Positions 8,183 to 14,755 of a DNA stretch of 14,755 nt are shown piece after piece. The notes beneath the pieces are model-generated. The model made no database searches, had not been told where the DNA came from, and saw only the letters and a list, made by a program, of their open reading frames with translations. A program made the translations under genes and the position numbers. The first letter of the stretch is position 1; each line of letters starts with the position of its first letter. The stretch is from an uncultured bacterium (lineage in GTDB: Bacteria > Bdellovibrionota_C > UBA2361 > CAKMMH01), in the NCBI GenBank assembly GCA_927798255.1, contig CAKMMH010000023.1, forward strand, positions 1 to 14,755. The letters run 5' to 3'.

Positions 8183-9382
8183 TTAAATTTCCTTATATAA
8201 AATCTCAAAAGGTTTTACGTTTTCTAGCTTCTTGTCTTTCTTAATTAATATAACTTGTTCTTGTCTAACGCTTTCTAGTAAATTCTTTTTTATATCATAA
8301 AATTTATTAAGTGTAAGTTTTATATCATTTAGTGTAGTTGAGCTTAAAATTTTAATTTTATCTTGATTATTTAGCGCTTGAAAATTTTTAATAACGATAA
8401 ACTCATCTGTTACATCTAGCACAAGTCCTATAAAAAGCGCCTTGGCGTTTTCTTGCGTTGGTAAATTATCAGGATATACGCTTTTTTCTCCTGCAAGTTT
8501 TAAAAGAGAGCCTTCAAAATAATCTCTATGAGGAATTAAGTTTAAATTTTTTTGAAGTTTGGAAAGTTTGCTTTTTGTTAAGGTGCCGTTTTGGAATTCA
8601 TCAATTGCTTGGCGATAGTTTTTAGTAGTAGTTGCAACATAAAAAGGAGATTTCATTCGTCCTTCAATTTTTATTGCTGCAACATTGTTTTCAAAATACT
8701 TATCAATATATTTTAATCCACATAAGTCTTTTGAAGAAAAAGGATGTTTATGCATTAAAGGTTTATCTTTACATTCATAAGAAAAACGGCATGCTTGAAT
8801 GCATCCTCCTCTATTTGCATCACGTTTTGAAAGATAAGTTGAAAGTCCACATTTTCCAGAATAACTCATGCACATTGCTCCGTGCCCAAAGACCTCTACC
8901 TCAAGACCACTATCTGTGCCAATTTTTTTTGCTTCACTTAGCGTAACTTCTCTTGCAAGGACAATGCGGTCAGCCCCAATGCTTTTCCACATTTTTGCGG
9001 TGTACGAATTTAAAAGACTAGTTTGAGTTGAAATATGAGCTTTAAGTTTAGTATGCTTTTTGATAATTGGAATTAACCCGGGGTCTGCAACAATTACGGC
9101 ATACACGCCGCATTTATCTAAAAATTTTAAATACTCTACTATTCCATCTAAATCTTTATCGTGCATGATTGCATTTACTGTAACTAGAGGTTTTACTCCA
9201 TACTTTTTTGCAAAATTACACGCCTCAATTATTTCTTCATCGCAAAGATTATTTGCAGCTGCGCGAAGCCCATACTTTTGTCCTGAAAAATACACATTAT
9301 CTGCTCCGTAAATACAGGCAATTTTAAATCTAAGCAAATCTCCAGCTGGCGCAACTATTTGTAATTTATTGTTTTTTTTCAT
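8183..9382 (-). CDS. U32 family protein, TrhP/YrrO-like (tRNA/RNA hydroxylation family)
   Basis: Members of this branch (YegQ/TrhP, YrrO, RlhA) take part in prephenate-dependent hydroxylation of tRNA wobble uridine or of rRNA. Older annotation calls them collagenase-like peptidases. Seen here are the N-terminal APAGD motif (11-15), the barrel strand STQTSLLNS, the signature GHGAMCMSYSGKC with Cys171 and Cys178, then NRGGCIQACR with Cys194 and Cys198, Cys221 in SSKDLC, and KIEGRMKSPFYVA. After about residue 310 comes the small C-terminal beta domain typical of this branch (ALFIGLVLDVTDEFIVI). At 399 aa it is slightly shorter than YrrO or YegQ. The start ATG has no strong Shine-Dalgarno sequence. 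It is first in a two-gene operon with the degenerate U32 paralogue. UbiU is a possible alternative, but the C-terminal domain argues for the TrhP branch. Confidence 0.88.
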   Translation of the reverse strand: MKKNNKLQIVAPAGDLLRFKIACIYGADNVYFSGQKYGLRAAANNLCDEEIIEACNFAKKYGVKPLVTVNAIMHDKDLDGIVEYLKFLDKCGVYAVIVADPGLIPIIKKHTKLKAHISTQTSLLNSYTAKMWKSIGADRIVLAREVTLSEAKKIGTDSGLEVEVFGHGAMCMSYSGKCGLSTYLSKRDANRGGCIQACRFSYECKDKPLMHKHPFSSKDLCGLKYIDKYFENNVAAIKIEGRMKSPFYVATTTKNYRQAIDEFQNGTLTKSKLSKLQKNLNLIPHRDYFEGSLLKLAGEKSVYPDNLPTQENAKALFIGLVLDVTDEFIVIKNFQALNNQDKIKILSSTTLNDIKLTLNKFYDIKKNLLESVRQEQVILIKKDKKLENVKPFEILYKEI

Positions 9383-9429
9383 AAGCTATATAGAAATCAT
9401 AATTATTAGCAATCAGGATTATATTAAAT

Positions 9430-9456
9430 ATTATAAATATTTATTAGTTTTGTCTA
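9430..9456 (-). promoter_or_regulatory. Possible promoter for the U32 gene pair
   Basis: The minus strand reads TAGACA, 15 bases, TATAAT. The -10 box is perfect but the spacing is short and the -35 box imperfect. The -35 region overlaps that of the plus-strand promoter at 9450-9478, so the two would compete. Confidence 0.35.
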
Positions 9457-9478
9457 TCTTTAGGGATTTTGATAAAAT
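9450..9478 (+). promoter_or_regulatory. Promoter for the DUF6922/AbiEii operon
   Basis: TTGTCT, 17 bases, TAAAAT, about 85 bases upstream of the first ATG of the operon. Its -35 box overlaps the -35 of the candidate minus-strand U32 promoter, so a single bound factor could affect both directions. Confidence 0.5.
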
Positions 9479-9563
9479 AATAATTCATGGGTTAGATCAA
9501 AAAAATCGTATCTTGTCCATACAAAATAATCTTTGTAGAATTTAATTTAAGAGCTTGTTATTT

Positions 9564-9866
9564 ATGACAAAATCATTATCAAAAAATATAGAAACGCTTT
9601 TATGGGATGTCGATTCAGCTAGTGCTAGTTTAAATTCTATTTTACTTTATGAAAGAATTTTAAATTATGGCGATATAGATGAAGTTAGATGGCTTTTTGA
9701 AAATTTTGATAAAGATGATATTCAAAGTTTTGTTCAAACAAAAGGCGTGAGGCGTTTAAATAAAAAATCACTTGCTTTTTGGAGGGGTTATTTTGGAATC
9801 AAAGATTTATTTAGAGATACTACCGGCAAAGCAGAAGGAGCTTTTGGAGAGGATAAATGGCTGTGA
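9564..9866 (+). CDS. DUF6922-like protein, putative antitoxin partner of the AbiEii-type gene
   Basis: A 100-aa protein whose pattern LSKNIETLLWDVD, LLYERILNYGDIDEVRWLF and RRLNKKSLAFWRGYFGI fits the DUF6922 family. From memory these small proteins commonly sit directly before an AbiEii/AbiGii-type nucleotidyltransferase, and they are presumed to be the antitoxin or partner. I use ATG 9564, with AAGAG ten bases upstream, rather than the in-frame TTG at 9555. The conserved part ends at about residue 79. The last 20 or so residues (KDLFRDTTGKAEGAFGEDKWL) are encoded entirely within the start region of the next gene, in another frame, and look like a non-conserved tail. Stop is TGA, rare in this window. 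Confidence 0.78.
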   Translation: MTKSLSKNIETLLWDVDSASASLNSILLYERILNYGDIDEVRWLFENFDKDDIQSFVQTKGVRRLNKKSLAFWRGYFGIKDLFRDTTGKAEGAFGEDKWL

Positions 9867-10452
9867 GTTCATAAACGATTTTTATCTTGCAGGAGGAACA
9901 GCCTTAGCACTTTTAATAGGTCATAGACAATCAATAGATTTTGATTTTTTTTCAAACACCAAATTTTCAAATTTAAAAATTCTAGATTCATTAAATGAAA
10001 TTTTAAAAGATGATGAACAAATAGAGATAAAAGAGCAAGATGAAGATACTTTAATTTTATTTATCAATAATGTAAAACTTTCATTCTTTTTTTATAGTCA
10101 TAAACTACTAGGCGAAAAAATAACAATTTTAAATAATATAAATCTTGCAAGTTTAAAAGATATTCTTGCAATGAAACTTATCGCTATTTCACAGCGTGGT
10201 ACAAAAAAAGATTTTATTGATATGTATTTTTTATTGAAAAATAATTTTATTCTTTCAAATGCTGTAAATGTATTAAATGAAAAATATGATAAAATTAAAT
10301 TTAATAAACTTCATATTTTAAAAAGTCTTACATATTTTGATGATGCTAATATGGATGCTAATCCTAAAATGTTAAAAGATGTTTCATGGAAAGAAGTTAA
10401 AGAAAGTATTGAAAAAGATGTTAATAATTATCTTAAAAATTTAGTAGAATAA
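9793..10452 (+). CDS. Nucleotidyltransferase of the AbiEii/AbiGii toxin family
   Basis: A DUF1814/AbiEii-type nucleotidyltransferase fold. Near the N-terminus NDFYLAGGTALAL (28-40) is the nucleotide-binding Gly-Gly-Thr motif, and GHRQSIDFDFFS supplies the two metal-binding Asp (49 and 51). The conserved RGTKKDFIDMYFLL stretch follows around residue 140. Family members act as type IV toxins or abortive-infection proteins; related enzymes add nucleotides to tRNA. I place the start at TTG 9793 because GGAGG at 9781-9785 lies seven bases before it, giving 219 aa. An upstream in-frame TTG at 9772 lacks such a site. The gene overlaps the DUF6922-like gene by 74 bases, so translation is probably coupled. 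Confidence 0.87.
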   Translation: MESKIYLEILPAKQKELLERINGCEFINDFYLAGGTALALLIGHRQSIDFDFFSNTKFSNLKILDSLNEILKDDEQIEIKEQDEDTLILFINNVKLSFFFYSHKLLGEKITILNNINLASLKDILAMKLIAISQRGTKKDFIDMYFLLKNNFILSNAVNVLNEKYDKIKFNKLHILKSLTYFDDANMDANPKMLKDVSWKEVKESIEKDVNNYLKNLVE

Positions 10453-10476
10453 ATAAAGTTAATAAAAATATACATT

Positions 10477-11934
10477 ATGGAATATGAAAAGTACCATTTT
10501 ATAAGTAAACCATCTCTTGAAAGGCATTTAGAAAAAATTTTTTGTATTTCAAAACTTTGGGGAATAGATGTAAAACTTCCAAGCAATTCAAGTGTTTTAG
10601 AACTTGGTGCAGGGACTGGCGATAATTTAATTCCTATGGCAATTTCTTACAAAGATTCTTTTTTTATCGGAATTGATAAATCAAAATCACAAATTGAAAG
10701 AGGAAATGAGAATATTAAAAAGCTTGGTCTTGGTAATATAATTTTACTTGAAAAAGATTTTTCAAAATTTAAGTTATCAGATATTAAGTCTAAAAATTTA
10801 AATACAAAGATTAAAACTTTTGATTATATAATAATGCATGGAGTGTATTCTTGGGTAGGAGATAAGGTAAGAGAAAGTGCATTAAAGATTATTAAGAAAT
10901 ATTTAAATAAAAACGGTGTTTCTTACATTAGTTTTAATTGTTACCCAGGGTGTATATTTAGAAATTTACTTATAAAGATATTATTAAAAACGCAAGATAA
11001 CACTAAAAGCTTAGAAAATAAAATTAAGAAAGTAAGAGAAGATTTAAATTTTCTACAAGAGTATCTTCAAGATGGAAACTCTCCTTATGCATCTAGTTTA
11101 AAGCAAGAAGTTGAAAATATTAGTAAATTGTCAGATAGCTTTATAGTTAATGAAATTTTAAATTTAGATTATAAATCTTTTTCTTTAGAAGATTTTTTAA
11201 ATAATTTAAAAAGGGCGGGACTTTTTTATCTTTCTGATACAAGTTTTATAAGAGGTTTCTCTGAAAATAGAAAGGAAGAAAATTTAAAAAGTAATTTTGA
11301 AAATTATGAAAGTTATATTGATTTAATGTTTCCTAAAATTACAAGAGGAGTACTTGTAACAAATACTAGTTTTCAGCGAAAAATAAATTTAGATGCAATT
11401 GATGATTTTTATATATCTTCACCGTTAGTTTTTTCTGGTGGCACAGGAAACATCGGAGAGTTTAAATCACCAAACGGGCATTCTTTTGAATTTGAAACAA
11501 AAGCGGAAGTTGATTTCTTTAAGACACTAGAGAAGAATTGGCCAAAACCCATTAAGTTAAAAGATATTGAGTGTATTTTACGAAAAAAACGAGTACTTGA
11601 TTATTTTTCTAAGGAGTTTGTAAATTTCTTTGCTACTAATTTAAATTTTAGTAATCAGCTAGAAAATTCGCCAAAAGTAAGTAATTTTGCAAAAATTCAG
11701 TTAAATAATGGTGATTTTTGCACTAATTTTAGAAATGAGTATGTAATTTTTAATGATTTTCAAAAAGAAGTTTTTAAACTTATAGATGGAAAAAATACAA
11801 AAGATGATATACTAAATAGGTTAATAGAGAATTTAAAAAATCAAAATAAATATGATGTTAAAGTTTATGATGAATTAAAAGAAGAAGTAGAAAAAACGTT
11901 AAAGTTTTTTCTAGAAACAGCATATTTAAAATAA
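10477..11934 (+). CDS. SAM-dependent methyltransferase with regulatory domain, PKMT-like
   Basis: The N-terminal Rossmann domain (about 1-160) shows motif I VLELGAGTGDN (40-50), the acidic ribose-binding end FFIGIDKSKSQIERG, and FDYIIMHGVYSW. ESALKIIKKYLNKNGVSYISFNCYPG is typical of the family that carries the methyltransferase regulatory domain (PF10119). The middle region (about 225-300: FSLEDFLNNLKRAGLFYLSD, ENYESYIDLMFPKITRGVLVTN) corresponds to that domain. A C-terminal domain (about 330-485) follows. The three-part architecture is that of Rickettsia PKMT protein-lysine methyltransferases, which act on outer-membrane proteins; substrate here is unknown. It lies 24 bases after the AbiEii-type gene. 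Its ATG has no good Shine-Dalgarno sequence, so translation may depend on coupling. Confidence 0.83.
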   Translation: MEYEKYHFISKPSLERHLEKIFCISKLWGIDVKLPSNSSVLELGAGTGDNLIPMAISYKDSFFIGIDKSKSQIERGNENIKKLGLGNIILLEKDFSKFKLSDIKSKNLNTKIKTFDYIIMHGVYSWVGDKVRESALKIIKKYLNKNGVSYISFNCYPGCIFRNLLIKILLKTQDNTKSLENKIKKVREDLNFLQEYLQDGNSPYASSLKQEVENISKLSDSFIVNEILNLDYKSFSLEDFLNNLKRAGLFYLSDTSFIRGFSENRKEENLKSNFENYESYIDLMFPKITRGVLVTNTSFQRKINLDAIDDFYISSPLVFSGGTGNIGEFKSPNGHSFEFETKAEVDFFKTLEKNWPKPIKLKDIECILRKKRVLDYFSKEFVNFFATNLNFSNQLENSPKVSNFAKIQLNNGDFCTNFRNEYVIFNDFQKEVFKLIDGKNTKDDILNRLIENLKNQNKYDVKVYDELKEEVEKTLKFFLETAYLK

Positions 11935-11961
11935 GCAAAAATTTTAAAATAGGAATATTTT

Positions 11962-13020
11962 ATGATAAGTGTAAAAACAAAAGAAATATTTATAACAAAA
12001 CTTTTAATTTCTATTGCTTCACTAGTAATTGTGGTTGCTGGAATAAAAGCTGCAAGCACTGTTCTTATTCCAATTACTATTGCAATTTTTTTAGCACTTT
12101 TTAGCTTAGCGCTTTTAAAAGGATTTTCAAAGATTAAAGTTCCAAAGTTTTTAGCGATAATAATTGTCATGGGCGTTTTAATATTATCAATAGTTTTGTT
12201 TATTGATTTACTTCGTTCATCAATTGTTGATTTTAATAATGCGCTTCCTGAATATAAAGCAAAATTTAATACTGTCGTATCTTCCACTACATCTTATTTA
12301 TCAAGTAAAGGGATTAATGTTTCTGAAAATAAGATTTATGAGTTTTTTACTCTTGATCAAATGATGGATTTTTTCCTAAAAAGCTTAAAAGGTATAATGG
12401 GGACGGTCTCAAATATAGTATTAGTTTTAGTGCTTGTTATGTTTATTTTATTTGAATCAACAGCATTTTCTAAAAAATTTCAATTTGCATTTAAAGATTC
12501 AGAGAAGGCTAAGCATTTTTCAAAAACAAGTGAGGAAATTCAAAAATATATTTTAATAAAGAGTATTACAAGTTTCATTACAGGAATTTTAGTTTATTGT
12601 TTTGTGTTGTTTTTAGGACTTGATTTTCCCGCTCTTTGGGGAATAAGTGCATTTTTGTTTAATTATATTCCTATTATTGGTTCAATTGTGGCATCAATTC
12701 CACCAATACTTCTTGCAATAATTCAGCTTGGTTTTGGCGATGCTGGAATCGTCGCTATAGGATATGTTTTAATAAATTGGGGAGTTAGTTATTTTATAGA
12801 ACCTCTAATGATGGGAAAAAACTTAGGGATATCACCTCTTGTTGTAATTCTTTCAGTATTTTTTTGGGGTTGGGTTTGGGGCCCTGCAGGAATGCTTTTA
12901 TCAGTTCCTTTAATGATGGTTATAAAAATTTTACTTGTACATAGTAAAGATTTTTATTGGGTTGGAATCCTTATGGGAGATAGCGCAAGTCTGAAAAACA
13001 AGGCACAAAATAAAGAATAA
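11962..13020 (+). CDS. AI-2E/PerM family membrane transporter
   Basis: A 352-aa inner-membrane protein of the AI-2E/PerM family, whose members have been linked to autoinducer-2 export or ion-coupled transport; substrate cannot be told from sequence. Hydrophobic helices cover about residues 12-48 and 60-80. A soluble amphipathic region (about 85-145) with DFNNALPEYKAKF follows, then the conserved C-terminal bundle: FPALWGISAFLFNYIPIIGSIVASIPP, the INWGVSYFIEPLMMGKNLGISPLVVILSVFFWGWVWGPAGMLLSVPLMM signature in segments, and a short tail. AGGA lies seven bases before the ATG. It is 27 bases after the methyltransferase gene, so probably the last gene of that operon; a hairpin overlaps its stop. 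Confidence 0.92.
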   Translation: MISVKTKEIFITKLLISIASLVIVVAGIKAASTVLIPITIAIFLALFSLALLKGFSKIKVPKFLAIIIVMGVLILSIVLFIDLLRSSIVDFNNALPEYKAKFNTVVSSTTSYLSSKGINVSENKIYEFFTLDQMMDFFLKSLKGIMGTVSNIVLVLVLVMFILFESTAFSKKFQFAFKDSEKAKHFSKTSEEIQKYILIKSITSFITGILVYCFVLFLGLDFPALWGISAFLFNYIPIIGSIVASIPPILLAIIQLGFGDAGIVAIGYVLINWGVSYFIEPLMMGKNLGISPLVVILSVFFWGWVWGPAGMLLSVPLMMVIKILLVHSKDFYWVGILMGDSASLKNKAQNKE

Positions 13021-13040
13021 CCCTTTAGGTTTATTCTTTA
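13011..13040 (+). terminator. Hairpin overlapping the stop codon of the AI-2E family gene
   Basis: TAAAGAATAA (13011-13020), which includes the stop codon, pairs perfectly with TTATTCTTTA (13031-13040). With small bulges the pairing extends outward to about 12998 and 13052, through AAGGC/GCCTT. No proper U-run follows, so it could be a terminator or a 3'-end stabilising stem. Confidence 0.5.
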
Positions 13041-13128
13041 CTTTTGCCTTGTGGTAAATCTATATACTAAGCCATGTATTAGAATTTATAGCTAGTATGA
13101 TTTATATATTTTCTAGAATCATAGTCCA

Positions 13129-13174
13129 CCCCGTAGGGGGACCCATAGCGTGCTTTAGCACGCGGTGCTCGGTC
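13129..13174 (+). repeat. GC-rich structured intergenic element, copy B (upstream of the RluA-family gene)
   Basis: This is the second copy of the element at 3934-3979. CCCCGTAGGGG forms a small hairpin (CCCC, GTA, GGGG), and GCGTGC (13148-13153) pairs perfectly with GCACGC (13158-13163) across TTTA. The sequence GG-GCT-GGTC ends the alignment. Compared with copy A, the 3' arm differs at two sites (C in B, T in A), which turns G-C into G-U pairs and keeps the stem. A minus-strand ORF of 72 codons spans the element but has no protein-like features. Confidence 0.6.
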
Positions 13175-13207
13175 CTCCCCGGTTATATGAAGTATATGGC
13201 AAAATAT

Positions 13208-13224
13208 GCACCCTGAAAGGGTGC
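13208..13224 (+). promoter_or_regulatory. Perfect GC hairpin in the leader of the RluA-family gene
   Basis: GCACCC and GGGTGC pair perfectly; a further T-A pair closes the loop GAA. The four C ending this stem (13224-13227) could instead pair with GGGG at 13244-13247, a few bases before the AAGGA ribosome site at 13256. Two alternative folds are thus possible. Whether they regulate the gene is inference. Confidence 0.4.
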
Positions 13225-13265
13225 CCCAACAAATTATCCACAAGGGGTTCACTACAAGGATATAT

Positions 13266-13988
13266 ATGAACAAATCAAATTTAGAATTTTTATACAAAGA
13301 TGATTTTCTATTTGCTATAAAAAAGCCATCAAATATTCATTCTTGTATAAGTTTAAAAAATGATGATGATTCAATTGCTAAAAGACTTTTAGAAAAATAT
13401 CCTAAACTTCAAGATGTTGGTAAGAAAGAAGATGCTGGGCTTCTTAATCGTCTTGATTTTGAAACATCTGGAATTTTATATGGCACATGGAACAGTGAAG
13501 CATATAAAAAATTAAAAGGTTCAGAAAACGGTGCATTAAAAGTTTATGTTGCAATTACAGAAGGAAAATCAAAAACTACAAATTTAAAAACATACATAGG
13601 GGGAGCATATAGAGGCTCTAAAAAAGTTACAGTGTATGAGTTAAATAAAAATCCAAAGCGAGCGTTACTTGCAGAGTCGCAAATAAAATTATTATCGTAT
13701 AATAAAGAAAAAAATTTATCTTTAGTTTGTATAAAAATTTTAGAGGGGAGGCGTCATCAAATTAGAGCGCATCTGTCGTACTTAGGAACGCCTATTTTAG
13801 GAGACACTCTTTATGGTGCCAAAAGAGAAGTTAAAGAGTATTTTAACTTTGAAAACTTACCAAAATTTTTGCTTCATAATGAAAGCTTAAGTTTAAAAAA
13901 TCCATTTACTAATCGAAAAATAAATATTGAATGCGAGTGCGTTTGGAAAGAATTATCAAAGCAAGTTTTAAAGAAAAATAATTTATAA
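13266..13988 (+). CDS. RluA-family RNA pseudouridine synthase
   Basis: Isomerises uridine to pseudouridine in rRNA or tRNA; the target cannot be told here. After an N-terminal strand (LEFLYKDDFLFAIKKP, the usual DD-LLVVNKP-type entry) comes the active-site motif GLLNRLDFETSGIL, with the catalytic Asp in NRLD rather than the common HRLD. It ends with GRRHQIRAHLSYLGTPILGDTLYG, characteristic of the RluA group, and LLHNESLSLKNPF. No S4 RNA-binding domain is present; 240 aa is the short type. I chose ATG 13266, with AAGGA five bases upstream, over the in-frame ATG at 13206, which lies in a GC-rich hairpin and encodes a non-conserved leader. Confidence 0.92.
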   Translation: MNKSNLEFLYKDDFLFAIKKPSNIHSCISLKNDDDSIAKRLLEKYPKLQDVGKKEDAGLLNRLDFETSGILYGTWNSEAYKKLKGSENGALKVYVAITEGKSKTTNLKTYIGGAYRGSKKVTVYELNKNPKRALLAESQIKLLSYNKEKNLSLVCIKILEGRRHQIRAHLSYLGTPILGDTLYGAKREVKEYFNFENLPKFLLHNESLSLKNPFTNRKINIECECVWKELSKQVLKKNNL

Positions 13989-14062
13989 AATCAGATATCT
14001 GAACTCAGGTTTCTGTGACTAAAAGAAAAACAAGAATAATGTAATCAAAGATACTATAAAGA

Positions 14063-14105
14063 TATGAGAGTAGGTTTTTTAACTTTTTAAAACCTATCTC
14101 TCATA
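14063..14105. terminator. Bidirectional terminator between the RluA-family gene and the small membrane protein gene
   Basis: TATGAGAGTAGGTTTT (14063-14078) pairs with AAAACCTATCTCTCATA (14089-14105), with one bulged base, around a 10-base loop. It starts 75 bases after the plus-strand stop and ends three bases from the minus-strand stop at 14109, so it can serve both convergent genes. U-runs on either side are weak. Confidence 0.65.
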
Positions 14106-14108
14106 ACT

Positions 14109-14342
14109 TTAAAAATCCCTAAATTTGAAAAAAGCTGCCGCTACACTCATTCCAAGATAAGCGCCGATTCCCATATATTGGAGTTGCCATGAGGTAATGT
14201 CTCCAATTATAAATGTAGGAAGTGATATCATAAAAAATGATGTTCCATAGAATGTTGGTGCTTCTTTAAAAGGTAGCTCATACATCAATTCCATAAACCA
14301 TAGTGAGGGAATTGACACTATAAGAATGCAAATTAACAACAT
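14109..14342 (-). CDS. Small hydrophobic membrane protein of unknown function
   Basis: A 77-aa protein I do not recognise. Three hydrophobic stretches are visible: MLLICILIVSIPSLWFMELM at the start, TFYGTSFFMISLPTFIIGDI at about 30-48, and a Gly/Ala-rich segment at about 56-72 (YMGIGAYLGMSVAAAFF), followed by the charged end KFRDF. That predicts two or three membrane spans. It appears to be a real gene: ATG with GAAAGGAAA about seven bases upstream, a good promoter at a proper distance, and a terminator hairpin directly after the stop. It stands alone. Confidence 0.7.
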   Translation of the reverse strand: MLLICILIVSIPSLWFMELMYELPFKEAPTFYGTSFFMISLPTFIIGDITSWQLQYMGIGAYLGMSVAAAFFKFRDF

Positions 14343-14398
14343 GTCAATTTCCTTTCATTGTTATACGGTTAAAAATACCTACTCTAGATAACTAGCAA

Positions 14399-14427
14399 AT
14401 TATATTTTAAAAAACTTAGTTTGTAAA
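14399..14427 (-). promoter_or_regulatory. Sigma70-type promoter for the small membrane protein gene
   Basis: The minus strand reads TTTACA, 17 bases, TATAAT: a perfect -10 and a near-consensus -35. It predicts a leader of about 50 bases before the ATG at 14342. Confidence 0.65.
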
Positions 14428-14559
14428 AAATGTTATGAATAAAGCTGCTGTGTTTAATTTTAATAGTCATTTTAGCTAGTTAAGTATATGTGTTAATGAT
14501 TAATTTTAAATTTTTTGAGGTTACTTTTTTGATAGACTTATTATGACTTTTGAAGATAT

Positions 14560-14568
14560 TGTTATAAT
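14560..14568 (+). promoter_or_regulatory. Extended -10 promoter for the gene at the right edge
   Basis: TGTTATAAT is a perfect extended -10 element; the matching -35 region (TTATGA, 16 bases upstream) is poor, as is usual for extended -10 promoters. The leader to the ATG at 14726 would be about 150 bases. The rest of the 14343-14725 intergenic stretch is very AT-rich, and apart from the minus-strand promoter I see no gene, repeat or strong hairpin in it. Confidence 0.5.
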
Positions 14569-14725
14569 GTCATAAAATACAAAGTATCTTTTTCTGAAGG
14601 TTTTCATTAAAAATCAATTTTTCATTTTTGTCTAAATAAGATTTAACAATTCTAAAAATTATCTAAATATAAATAATTTAAATATTATGAAATTTAATAA
14701 ATCCATATAAATCAAAGGAAAATTT

Positions 14726-14755
14726 ATGTCTAGTAATCAAATTATTTCAGAAAGT
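14726..14755 (+). CDS. 5' end of a gene cut by the window edge
   Basis: ATG followed by nine open codons (MSSNQIISES) to the end of the window, with AAAGGA six bases upstream at 14714-14719. Too short to identify. The ribosome site and the upstream extended -10 promoter make a real start likely. Confidence 0.55.
   Translation, partial: MSSNQIISES

Noticed and set aside
8632..8946. Plus-strand ORFs inside the TrhP-like U32 gene (also 9060-9311)
   Set aside because: They are shadows of a well-supported minus-strand gene and have no ribosome sites or recognisable motifs.
11865..12287. 140-codon minus-strand ORF
   Set aside because: Antisense shadow of the methyltransferase end and the AI-2E family gene, both of which are clearly coding.
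13079..13297. 72-codon minus-strand ORF over the hairpin-rich leader
   Set aside because: It runs antisense through the repeat element and the start of the RluA-family gene, and its translation has no domain-like pattern.
1..14755. CRISPR array, insertion sequence, prophage or integrase
   Set aside because: No regularly spaced direct repeats, transposase, integrase or phage structural genes were seen on either strand.

Overview
The window is AT-rich bacterial DNA, dense in genes and using the standard code. Nearly all visible stops are TAA, and TGG is used freely for Trp. Signal peptides, a murein lytic transglycosylase, a Ser-rich lipoprotein and a Rickettsia-PKMT-like methyltransferase suggest a Gram-negative bacterium. 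A Bdellovibrionota/Bacteriovoracia-like or otherwise proteobacterial source is my tentative guess; no rRNA or other decisive marker is present.

Layout. At the left edge, on the minus strand, is mnmG (tRNA wobble-uridine modification), cut at its C-terminus. Divergent from it, with its own promoter and a very strong terminator, is a secreted lytic transglycosylase. Next is a lipoprotein gene interrupted by an in-frame TGA, with 78 further sense codons before a TAA. A short GC-rich structured element precedes cysS, which is followed by an unidentified polytopic membrane protein resembling GT-C glycosyltransferases. That gene converges, with a 4-base overlap, on a minus-strand pair of U32-family proteins: one TrhP/YrrO-like with its Cys cluster, one degenerate without it. 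Divergent from the U32 pair is a plus-strand run of four genes: a DUF6922-like protein, an overlapping AbiEii-family nucleotidyltransferase starting at TTG, a PKMT-like SAM methyltransferase with a regulatory domain, and an AI-2E/PerM family permease. A second copy of the GC-rich element lies upstream of an RluA-family pseudouridine synthase. The right end holds a small minus-strand membrane protein, a 383-base AT-rich intergenic stretch with two convincing promoters, and the first ten codons of another gene.

Themes. Several genes act on tRNA, rRNA or translation: mnmG, cysS, the TrhP-like U32 protein, the RluA-family enzyme and, by family analogy, the AbiEii nucleotidyltransferase. The points most worth a second look are the TGA-interrupted lipoprotein, the repeated GC-rich hairpin element upstream of cysS and of the RluA gene, the deeply overlapping DUF6922/AbiEii pair, and the U32 paralogue that has lost its metal-ligand signature.
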